A stretch of DNA of 5,213 nucleotides, from NCBI GenBank assembly GCA_013214365.1, contig JABSPI010000068.1:1-5213 (forward strand), written 5' to 3'. The DNA is from Erythrobacter sp. GTDB taxonomy: Bacteria; Pseudomonadota; Alphaproteobacteria; Sphingomonadales; Sphingomonadaceae. A program made the position numbers and the translations under genes. Position 1 is the first letter of the stretch. Each line of letters starts with the position of its first letter. The notes below the pieces were generated by a model. The model did not search any database and was not told the origin of the DNA. It worked only from the letters and a program-made list of their open reading frames with translations. Of this stretch, positions 1-5,213 are shown piece by piece.

Positions 1-654
1 CGCTTGTGCGCTCGGCGCGGCCGCGCTGCCCCCCTCGTCCTCGCAACTGGCCGCACAGCTTTCGATCAAAGCCTGCTGGTATTCTTTATGGGTGAAGGCC
101 CATTGCTGGTCCTCGGCTGGCTGGTCCTCGGCCGGTTGGTCCTCAGGCGACACGCCTTTTGCGGTTTTGGCGGGCATATCGGCGGGGGCTGGAGCGCTAT
201 CCGACCCGGCCTCCGTTTCTTCAAATTCGGCTTCGAAATCGGCGCTGGCCGGCTCATCGAGCGGGGCATCGAGGCTGGCGCTGCCAAGGTCGTTGAGCGG
301 GTCTATCGGGCGCAGCTTGCGCTTTACATAGGCACCGGCAATCGATGTTTTGCGCGCCGCCATGGCTCTGGAATGGATCGCCAGCCCGGCCACCAGCCCA
401 AGCGCACCCCCCAGCAGGCCGCAAACCCCCGCCAGACCATAGCGCACCAACGGGTCAAAGCTGCCCAGCCCGGCGGTTGCGGTGAAGCTGTCAATGGTCG
501 ATTGCGGCAAGACGATGATCGACACGCCCGCCATAGCGGCCGCCCAAATCGTCACCATGGGCACAAAAATCCGGTGCTGCGCAATTGTGGGCTTTTGGGC
601 GGTGCGCTTGCGGCGCGCAACCGGCTTGTGCTCGATAAATTGGCTCAGGCGCAT
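1..654 (-). CDS. Two-helix membrane protein of unknown function, 3' end cut off by the window edge
   Basis: I do not recognise a characterised family. The frame is open from the ATG at 654 to the left edge (218 codons, no stop), so the C-terminus is missing. Residues 1-28 are basic. Two hydrophobic segments follow, about 30-50 (FVPMVTIWAAAMAGVSIIVL) and 72-94 (glycine- and alanine-rich), joined by a short loop. A second basic stretch (about 95-116) precedes the motif PIDPLNDLGSASLDAPLDE (117-134). From there to residue 184 it is acidic and proline/alanine-rich, with PAEDQ repeats, and the visible end contains HKEYQQALIESC. The positive-inside rule predicts both ends in the cytoplasm. The start follows the stop of the glycosyltransferase gene by 45 bases on the same strand; that stop lies in the same frame and no other ATG, GTG or TTG intervenes, so the start is well fixed. 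A GGAG lies about 12 bases upstream, which is rather far. Co-transcription with the glycosyltransferase suggests an envelope polysaccharide role, but that is inference only. Confidence 0.8.
   Translation of the reverse strand, partial: MRLSQFIEHKPVARRKRTAQKPTIAQHRIFVPMVTIWAAAMAGVSIIVLPQSTIDSFTATAGLGSFDPLVRYGLAGVCGLLGGALGLVAGLAIHSRAMAARKTSIAGAYVKRKLRPIDPLNDLGSASLDAPLDEPASADFEAEFEETEAGSDSAPAPADMPAKTAKGVSPEDQPAEDQPAEDQQWAFTHKEYQQALIESCAASCEDEGGSAAAPSAQA
106..150 (-). repeat. 15-base in-frame tandem repeat encoding PAEDQ units
   Basis: Three consecutive 15-base units (106-120, 121-135, 136-150) share the core TGGTCCTC. The first two differ at one base and the third is more diverged. Read on the minus strand they give EDQ-PAEDQ-PAEDQ at about residues 171-183 of the partial membrane protein. 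The unit length is a multiple of three, so copy-number change would keep the frame. It lies in an acidic, proline/alanine-rich region that is probably disordered. Confidence 0.75.
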
Positions 655-699
655 CTCGCTGTGGGTCTCCGGCCTTGGCCCGGTTAACGCACAGCGCCC

Positions 700-2010
700 C
701 TAAGCCTGCAATGTGGTTGTGCGTGGCGGCAATGCGCCGCCTTGTTCGTGTGAACCGGTTAGCAAGAGATGGTAAACGTCAAGATAACGCTGCGCATTAA
801 TCGACCAATCGTGCTGGGCGCGCACATGCGCGATCGCATTGTCGCGAATGGCATCCCATTGCCCGCGCCGATCGAGCAGGTCAGCCAGCGCGCGCGCGCA
901 ATCGCGCGGATCGTCGGGCGCAAACAAAAAGCCGGTTTCGCCATGTGTGATCAATTCGCGGTGCCCGCCCACATCGGAGGCGGCCACCAGCCGGGCTTGC
1001 GCCATCGCTTCGAGCGGTTTGAGCGGCGTGACCAGATCGGTCAGGCGCGAGGCTTTGCGCGGATAGACCAGCACATCGATCAAGGAATAATACCGCTCGA
1101 CCTGGTCATGCGGCACGCGCCCGGTAAAGATCACCGCTTCGGGGCAATCGAGCGCGGTCGCGGCCGCGCGCCACGCGGCATCCATCGCCCCGCCCCCGAC
1201 CAGAAGCAGGCGCGCATCGCGGTGGCGGCGGCGCAAATGCGCCATCGCCGCGATCAGATCATCGACCCCTTCATAATCATAAAAGCTGCCAATATAGCCC
1301 AGCACCGGCGCCCCCTCCGCAAGGCCCAGCTGCGCCGCCAATTGCGCATCGCGCGGGGGCGGATCGCCGAACAGGGCCAGATCAACCCCATTGGGCATCA
1401 CCGCGATTTTGTCCCGGTCAATCCCGCGCGTGGCCAGATCATCGCGCAGGCCATTGCAGATCGTAAACAATCCATCCGCGCGCGCCGCCACCTGGGTTTC
1501 GAGCGCGCGGGTCAGGCGATATTTCACCGATCCCTCGCGCCCGGTGCGGTTGCCAACCGCGGCATCTTCCCAAAAGGCGCGGATCTCATAGACCACCGGC
1601 ACCCCCAAAGCGCGCCCTGCATGCAAAGCGGCCGCGCCGCCCAGTGCGGGCGAATGGGCGTGGATGATATCGGGCCGCCAACGGGCCGCCAATCGCCGGA
1701 TCTGACCCGAAAGCGCGGCAATCTCGCGCCCTTCGCGCAGCAATGCCGGGCCATAAGGGAGGCCGGGCGTGCGGTGAAAATCGAGCCCCTCAATATGTTC
1801 GACAATCTCTGCGCCCGCTTCGCCTGGCGCGCTATCGGGGCCGGCATTGCGGGCAAGAGGGGGCAGGTCGGCTTCGAGATTGTGCCGCTGCGAGGTCAGC
1901 GCGCACAGCTCGATCCCGAGCCGCTGCTGCGCTTTGAGAATGGCGCGCGTGCGGAATGTGTAGCCCGAATGCAGGGGCAAAGAATGGTCAAGAACATGCA
2001 GGATCCGCAT
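700..2010 (-). CDS. Family 4 glycosyltransferase, exosortase A (XrtA/PEP-CTERM) system-associated
   Basis: Predicted GT-B fold, retaining glycosyltransferase that moves a sugar from a nucleotide-sugar donor to a growing lipid-linked glycan at the cytoplasmic face of the inner membrane. The N-terminus MRILHVLDHSLPLHSGYTFR is what I know as the hallmark of the XrtA/PEP-CTERM-associated glycosyltransferase family. The N-terminal acceptor domain covers roughly 1-200, with HAHSP at 117-121. The C-terminal donor domain covers roughly 205-400, with PNGVD (206-210), GYIGSFYDYEG (238-248), and TPLKPLEAMAQ (328-338), where K331 and E334 fall in the GT4 nucleotide-sugar site. VGGHRELITHGETGF (347-361) is the second conserved half. 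Length of 436 residues is normal for the family. I chose the ATG at 2010; the GTG directly before it (2013) would add one residue. An AGG lies 4 bases upstream. It is the first gene of a minus-strand pair and is divergent from the ligase cluster. The exact sugar and linkage cannot be read from the sequence. Confidence 0.93.
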   Translation of the reverse strand: MRILHVLDHSLPLHSGYTFRTRAILKAQQRLGIELCALTSQRHNLEADLPPLARNAGPDSAPGEAGAEIVEHIEGLDFHRTPGLPYGPALLREGREIAALSGQIRRLAARWRPDIIHAHSPALGGAAALHAGRALGVPVVYEIRAFWEDAAVGNRTGREGSVKYRLTRALETQVAARADGLFTICNGLRDDLATRGIDRDKIAVMPNGVDLALFGDPPPRDAQLAAQLGLAEGAPVLGYIGSFYDYEGVDDLIAAMAHLRRRHRDARLLLVGGGAMDAAWRAAATALDCPEAVIFTGRVPHDQVERYYSLIDVLVYPRKASRLTDLVTPLKPLEAMAQARLVAASDVGGHRELITHGETGFLFAPDDPRDCARALADLLDRRGQWDAIRDNAIAHVRAQHDWSINAQRYLDVYHLLLTGSHEQGGALPPRTTTLQA

Positions 2011-2022
2011 CACGCCTGCGCT

Positions 2023-2053
2023 ATTAAACCAAATGTGCTTAACGGGCCGTCAA
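2023..2053 (-). promoter_or_regulatory. Candidate sigma-70-type promoter of the glycosyltransferase operon
   Basis: On the minus strand, TTGACG (2053-2048) is followed after 19 bases by TTTAAT (2028-2023), which matches the -10 consensus at five of six positions. The spacer is longer than the usual 17. Transcription would begin only about 6 bases before the ATG at 2010, giving a very short or nearly leaderless 5' end. The position in a 70-base divergent gap supports a promoter here, but the exact boxes are a guess. Confidence 0.35.
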
Positions 2054-2080
2054 CCGCAAGGCGCTAAAGCGGGCCGCGTC

Positions 2081-2341
2081 ATGATCGATTATTTCTCCCT
2101 TGCGATCGGCCACGGGCTGTTGGCGCTGATGGCGTTGATGCTGCTTATGCGCGATGATCTTGATGATGATCCGGCCTTGGGCGCGCTCGACGAGGCGATC
2201 ACCAAAGAGCGCCACCGCGCCAGCAAAGCGCGGCGCGAAAAACAGCAGCGCGCGCGCAGCCAAAGCGGCCAAACCAGTCAAACCAACACGCACGGCGCAC
2301 CGCCACCCACACCGCAAACCCTTGGCGAAGAGCGGCCATAA
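2081..2341 (+). CDS. Small single-helix membrane protein of unknown function preceding the O-glycosylation ligase
   Basis: The gene encodes an 86-residue protein of no family that I can name. Residues about 5-23 (FSLAIGHGLLALMALMLLM) form one hydrophobic segment. An acidic patch follows (RDDLDDDP, 24-31), then a strongly basic, probably helical stretch (about 41-60, KERHRASKARREKQQRAR), and a Gln/Ser/Thr/Pro-rich tail. The positive-inside rule predicts a short periplasmic N-terminus and a cytoplasmic tail. The stop TAA shares its last A with the ATG of the ligase (TAATG at 2339-2343), a classic coupling arrangement, which argues strongly that the gene is real. I chose the ATG at 2081 because it sits just before the membrane segment. 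An in-frame ATG at 2033 would add 16 residues and overlap the divergent promoter region. No clear Shine-Dalgarno is seen before either. It may help the ligase fold or assemble, or recruit partners, but this is inferred only from position. Confidence 0.8.
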   Translation: MIDYFSLAIGHGLLALMALMLLMRDDLDDDPALGALDEAITKERHRASKARREKQQRARSQSGQTSQTNTHGAPPPTPQTLGEERP

Positions 2342-3738
2342 TGCTCGATCTGATCCTCTTGGCCTTTATCGGATATATCCTCGTTTTGGGGATCAAGCGG
2401 CCGTTTTTGTGGGTGCTGCTCTATATCTATATCGACATCCTCGCCCCGCAGCGGATCGGCTATGGCATCATCACCAGCTTGCCGGTTTCGCTGATCGCTT
2501 TTGCCGCGGCCTTTGGTGGGTGGCTGGCGCTCGACCGCAAGAAGGGCGCGCGGTTTAGCCTGCGCCAGGGATTGATCGCATTGCTGATGGTCTATTGCTG
2601 GTGGACCACCGGCCATGCCGATTTCCCGGTCGAGGCGGGGACCAAATGGGATTGGGTGTGGAAGGCCATGCTGTTTGCGATTTTCCTCCCGCTCACTTTG
2701 ACCACGCGGCTGCGGATCGAGGCAGCGGTGTTGACCATGCTGCTCGCTATGTCGGTGATCATCATCGGTGCCGGCATCAAGGTTGTGTTTGGCGGGGGCG
2801 GCTATGGGACGCGGCTTTTGATTGTCGATGACAATTTCGGGATTTACGAGAGTTCGGTGCTCGCCTGTATGTCAATCGCGATCATACCTTTGATATTCTG
2901 GTTCACACGCCACGGACAGATTTTCCCGCCGGACTGGCGCGTGAAATTGTTCGGAGCCGGATTCATTCTCGCCTGCACCTTGATCCCGGTGGGTACAGAA
3001 GCGCGCACCGGCCTGGTGTGTTTCGCGGTCCTCTTGATGCTGACCTTTTGGCATATGAAGCACAAAGCGGTTTTCGCCGGATTGGGCGCAATGGCGTTGG
3101 TGGCAGCGGTGCCGTTCTTGCCAGCCAGCTTCACCGACCGGATGGGTACAATCACCAATTTCGAGCAGGACCAGAGCGCATCGACACGGGTCGCGGTCTG
3201 GTCTTGGACCCTTGATTACGTGCATGACAAACCTTTTGGCGGGGGGTTTGATGCCTATCGCGGCAACAGTTTCAAATACCGAATGCGGGTCGAGGAGCAG
3301 GTCGGCACATCAACAGTTGTGCGATATGCCGACGTTGTCGATGAAGCGCGCGCCTATCACTCAGCCATTTTCGAGGTTCTGGGCGAACAAGGATATCCCG
3401 GCCTCATCATATGGAGCCTGCTCCAACTCTCCGGCCTGTGGTCGATGGCGCGGATCCACCGACACTGGAAAAACCGCGAAGGGCCCGGCAATCAATGGCA
3501 GGCACCTATGGCCTTGGCCTTGGGGCAAGCGCAGATCATCTATCTGGTCGGCGCCTTGTTCACCGGGATTGCCTATACGCCGCCAATGCTGATCCTGATC
3601 GCGTTTCAGATCGGGCTGGCCAATTATCTGAAGCCTTTTGGCGCCCAACCATCAACGGCCCAACCACAGATCGACCACACCCAAGAAACCGCGCCCAATC
3701 TGGCCTCCGCGCCGCTTGCCACAGGGAAACCGGCATGA
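2341..3738 (+). CDS. Putative O-glycosylation ligase, exosortase A system-associated (Wzy/WaaL-like)
   Basis: Polytopic inner-membrane protein of the O-antigen ligase/polymerase (Wzy_C) superfamily, resembling the subfamily that accompanies exosortase A. It is predicted to use undecaprenyl-linked glycan at the periplasmic face, polymerising it or transferring it to an acceptor. The protein has 465 residues with about 12-13 hydrophobic segments. Ten lie before residue 262; then comes a large loop of about 90 residues (262-351), and the last segments are near 353-370, 388-411 and 414-430. Recognisable motifs are DILAPQRIGYG (32-42), DNFGIYES (164-171), EARTG (220-224) with the conserved arginine R222, GGGFDAYRGNSF (300-311) and AYHSAIFEVLGEQGYPG (338-354), which contains the loop histidine H340. 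The 35-residue tail is polar, rich in Pro, Gln and Thr. It overlaps the preceding small gene by one base and the following acyltransferase gene by four (ATGA). GAAGAG at 2327-2332 is a plausible ribosome binding site. Whether it acts as polymerase or protein O-glycan ligase is unproven. Confidence 0.92.
   Translation: MLDLILLAFIGYILVLGIKRPFLWVLLYIYIDILAPQRIGYGIITSLPVSLIAFAAAFGGWLALDRKKGARFSLRQGLIALLMVYCWWTTGHADFPVEAGTKWDWVWKAMLFAIFLPLTLTTRLRIEAAVLTMLLAMSVIIIGAGIKVVFGGGGYGTRLLIVDDNFGIYESSVLACMSIAIIPLIFWFTRHGQIFPPDWRVKLFGAGFILACTLIPVGTEARTGLVCFAVLLMLTFWHMKHKAVFAGLGAMALVAAVPFLPASFTDRMGTITNFEQDQSASTRVAVWSWTLDYVHDKPFGGGFDAYRGNSFKYRMRVEEQVGTSTVVRYADVVDEARAYHSAIFEVLGEQGYPGLIIWSLLQLSGLWSMARIHRHWKNREGPGNQWQAPMALALGQAQIIYLVGALFTGIAYTPPMLILIAFQIGLANYLKPFGAQPSTAQPQIDHTQETAPNLASAPLATGKPA
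3723..3727 (+). promoter_or_regulatory. Ribosome binding site fixing the acyltransferase start
   Basis: AGGGA lies about 7 bases before the ATG at 3735, inside the last codons of the ligase gene. Together with the ATGA overlap (3735-3738) it supports a start here rather than at any of the upstream in-frame codons, which would lie deep inside the ligase gene. Confidence 0.6.
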
Positions 3739-4814
3739 GCAGCGCGCGCACTGCCCACCTCGACCAGCTCACCGGCGCGCGCGGCCTCGCTGCGTGGTTT
3801 GTGGTTTTGTACCACATCCGGCTGAGCTTGGTGTCGATCTTGCCGGAACAGGTGATCGGCGTGTTTGCCTATGGCTATTTGGCGGTCGATATATTCTTTC
3901 TGCTCTCCGGCTTTGTGATGTGGATCAGCTATGGCGAGCGTTTCCGCGACACAGGAGGGGCTATTATCGCCCCGTTCTTGTGGAAGCGATTTGCGCGCAT
4001 CTGGCCGCTCCATGCGCTGGTTCTTGCCGGCTTTATGATGTTGGTATTGGTTCTCGCCGTGAGCGGCCGTTCGATTGACGCCTATCCTCTTGCAGAGCTC
4101 CCCTTACATATTGTCCTGATGCAAAATTGGGGCTTTACCGACGCGCTGTCATGGAACCCGCCGGCATGGTCGATCAGCACTGAGTTCGCCGCTTATCTCG
4201 CCTTTCCGGCGATTGTGCTTGCGATCAAATGGGAACGGCTGAGCAAAACGATGCTGGTGGCGGTTCTCTTTGGCCTGACGCTGGCGCTCCATGGCTGGTT
4301 CGCACAATTTGGCGCCACAAGCTTGGGCGATGAAATTCCAAAGACCGGGCTGGTGCGGTGCTTGATCGAATTCACAATGGGTATCGCCTTGGCGCAACTC
4401 TGGCGCCACATGCGCAGCGACCGGCATGGAGCGATCCTTGCTCTGGGTGTCAGTGTCGCGCTTGCCACGACCGGATTGGCTGCGGGGCTGGCGCAGACAT
4501 TGTGGGTGCCTTTGTGTTGTTCGGCTTTGCTCTTGGCGCTGGCATTGGACACCGGCCCTGCTGCGCGCTGGCTCGGCTCGTATCGCCTCGTGCAATTGGG
4601 CGATTGGAGCTATGCGACTTATCTGTCGCATTATTTGCTTTTCATCGCCTTCAAGCTCGCTTTTGTGGGGGAGGATCTGCAAACCGGATGGGCCGGGTTG
4701 ATTGGCTATATGGCCATGGTTCTGGTGTGTTCGGCGCTGCTCTATTCAAGATTCGAGAAACCCGTCCAGTCCTGGCTCAATCGTCACCCACCGCTGCTTT
4801 TTCGCGCGGCGTAA
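3735..4814 (+). CDS. Acyltransferase-3 family integral membrane protein, probable exopolysaccharide O-acyltransferase
   Basis: This 359-residue polytopic protein matches the acyltransferase 3 family (PF01757, relatives of OafA, WecH and NodX), which transfers acetyl or other acyl groups to cell-surface carbohydrates. Near the N-terminus are LDQLTGARGLAAWFVVLYHI with the conserved His27, then GYLAVDIFFLLSGFVM (47-62), which is the typical VDxFFxLSGF signature, and KRFARIWPLH (84-93) with the conserved arginines. NPPAWSISTEF (141-151), with W145, S146 and E150, matches the family pattern xPxWSLxxE. Near the C-terminus is GDWSYATYLSH (289-299), also family-typical. About ten hydrophobic segments are visible and no C-terminal SGNH domain follows, so it is the single-domain type of normal length. 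It overlaps the ligase gene by four bases, so the substrate is probably the glycan handled by that ligase (inference). The acyl group and the sugar position cannot be read from the sequence. Confidence 0.92.
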   Translation: MSSARTAHLDQLTGARGLAAWFVVLYHIRLSLVSILPEQVIGVFAYGYLAVDIFFLLSGFVMWISYGERFRDTGGAIIAPFLWKRFARIWPLHALVLAGFMMLVLVLAVSGRSIDAYPLAELPLHIVLMQNWGFTDALSWNPPAWSISTEFAAYLAFPAIVLAIKWERLSKTMLVAVLFGLTLALHGWFAQFGATSLGDEIPKTGLVRCLIEFTMGIALAQLWRHMRSDRHGAILALGVSVALATTGLAAGLAQTLWVPLCCSALLLALALDTGPAARWLGSYRLVQLGDWSYATYLSHYLLFIAFKLAFVGEDLQTGWAGLIGYMAMVLVCSALLYSRFEKPVQSWLNRHPPLLFRAA

Positions 4815-4832
4815 GCCGGGTTTGCGGGCCAG

Positions 4833-4862
4833 TTGACGTTAGGGCGCGCTGCGTCATCACAT
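4833..4862 (+). promoter_or_regulatory. Weak candidate promoter for the MaoC-like gene
   Basis: TTGACG (4833-4838) is a good -35 match. After 18 bases comes TCACAT (4857-4862), which matches the -10 consensus at only three positions. A separate promoter in this 136-base gap is expected because the gene downstream has an unrelated function and its own strong ribosome binding site. The exact boxes are uncertain. Confidence 0.2.
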
Positions 4863-4877
4863 CGGGACTTGCCCTCG

Positions 4878-4892
4878 GAGCGATAAACGCTC
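4878..4892 (+). repeat. Perfect 5-base inverted repeat with 5-base loop between acyltransferase and MaoC genes
   Basis: GAGCG-ATAAA-CGCTC forms a perfect short dyad 64 bases after the acyltransferase stop and 58 bases before the MaoC start. No T-run follows, so it is not a convincing intrinsic terminator. It could be a weak transcript hairpin, an operator half-site pair, or chance. Confidence 0.35.
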
Positions 4893-4939
4893 AAACCGCG
4901 CCAGCAATCTGGACACAAAACAACCATTCAAACATAGAC

Positions 4940-4944
4940 GGGAG
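4940..4944 (+). promoter_or_regulatory. Ribosome binding site of the MaoC-like gene
   Basis: GGGAG is spaced 6 bases from the ATG at 4951. It is the best Shine-Dalgarno match in the window and fixes this start; it also suggests stronger translation than for the polysaccharide genes upstream. Confidence 0.75.
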
Positions 4945-4950
4945 ACACAA

Positions 4951-5213
4951 ATGACACCCCAAGATCTGGCCGCCAAAGTGGGCGAAAACCTGGGCACATC
5001 CGAATGGGTCGAGATGAGCCAGGAAAAAATCAACATGTTCGCTGATGCGACCGGTGATCACCAATTCATCCACATCAACGAAGAAGCCGCCAAGATGACG
5101 CCGTTTGGCGGCACGATCGCGCATGGCTTCATGACCTTGTCGATGATCCCCTATCTCTCCGCCAATAGCGACATGCCCAAGATCGAGGGCGTCAAAATGG
5201 GCGTCAATTATGG
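4951..5213 (+). CDS. MaoC-like (hydratase 2, hot-dog fold) dehydratase, 3' end cut off by the window edge
   Basis: The visible 87 codons match the N-terminal part of single-domain MaoC/R-specific enoyl-CoA hydratases, which hydrate trans-2-enoyl-CoA to (R)-3-hydroxyacyl-CoA or catalyse the reverse, in the cytoplasm. The hydratase 2 motif is clear: FADATGDHQFIHINEEAAK (30-48) with the catalytic pair Asp36 and His41 at the family spacing, then TPFGGTIAHGFMTLSM (50-65). Family members are usually about 150 residues, so a little over half is present. Close relatives are often annotated as NodN-like or MaoC family dehydratase; the natural substrate is not readable from this fragment. A strong ribosome binding site precedes the ATG, and the 136-base gap separates it from the polysaccharide cluster, so it is probably an independent unit. 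A role in fatty acid, polyhydroxyalkanoate or other acyl-CoA metabolism is possible. Confidence 0.93.
   Translation, partial: MTPQDLAAKVGENLGTSEWVEMSQEKINMFADATGDHQFIHINEEAAKMTPFGGTIAHGFMTLSMIPYLSANSDMPKIEGVKMGVNY

Noticed and set aside
4..687. 227-codon plus-strand open frame at the left edge
   Set aside because: The minus-strand frame over the same bases has a well-placed start, two clear membrane helices and operon context. The plus-strand translation has no coherent domain and looks like a complementary shadow.
881..925. Alternating GCGCGC-rich stretch that could suggest Z-DNA or a repeat element
   Set aside because: It is explained by Ala/Arg codon use in the C-terminal domain of the glycosyltransferase, and similar runs occur throughout the gene.
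769..2067. Long 432-codon plus-strand open frame opposite the glycosyltransferase gene
   Set aside because: It is antisense to a confidently identified gene. Its translation is rich in Arg, Gln, His and Ile with no recognisable motif, as expected from the complementary strand of GC-rich coding DNA.
2033..2080. Upstream ATG at 2033 for the small membrane protein
   Set aside because: The 16 extra residues are polar and unlike a membrane protein N-terminus. The start has no Shine-Dalgarno and would sit inside the divergent promoter region. The ATG at 2081 directly precedes the hydrophobic segment.
3411..3734. In-frame upstream extension of the acyltransferase to an ATG at 3411
   Set aside because: It would overlap the ligase gene by over 300 bases. 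The extension has no family similarity, while the ATG at 3735 has a ribosome binding site and an ATGA junction and places the family motif at the usual distance from the start.
4149..4682. 177-codon minus-strand open frame inside the acyltransferase gene
   Set aside because: It lies wholly opposite a gene with clear family motifs, and its Gln/Arg-rich translation shows no domain.

Overview
The window looks like a chromosomal segment of a high-GC alphaproteobacterium, most likely from the Sphingomonadales (an Erythrobacter- or Sphingomonas-like genome). I infer this from the GC-rich codon use and from two proteins typical of the exosortase A (XrtA/EpsH1) exopolysaccharide locus found in such bacteria. 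No database search was possible, so the taxonomic placement is an inference.

Layout. On the minus strand, an XrtA-associated family 4 glycosyltransferase (start 2010, stop 700) is followed 45 bases later by an unrecognised two-helix membrane protein (start 654) that runs off the left edge. A 70-base divergent intergenic region (2011-2080) separates this pair from a plus-strand cluster of three genes: an 86-residue single-helix protein of unknown function (2081-2341), a polytopic Wzy-like putative O-glycosylation ligase of the exosortase A type (2341-3738), and an acyltransferase-3 family membrane protein (3735-4814). The three overlap at TAATG and ATGA junctions, so they are almost certainly co-transcribed and probably translationally coupled. 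After a 136-base gap, a new unit begins with a MaoC-like (hydratase 2) dehydratase that is cut by the right edge.

How the genes work together (inference). The glycosyltransferase would add a sugar to a lipid-linked glycan on the cytoplasmic side. The Wzy/O-ligase-like protein would polymerise or transfer the glycan at the periplasmic face. The acyltransferase-3 protein could O-acylate the glycan. The two small or unknown membrane proteins are candidate accessory factors of the same envelope polysaccharide pathway. The exosortase itself, PEP-CTERM substrates and the remaining assembly genes are not in the window. The MaoC gene has its own strong ribosome binding site and appears to belong to a separate acyl-CoA metabolic function. 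I see no RNA genes, mobile elements or CRISPR arrays.
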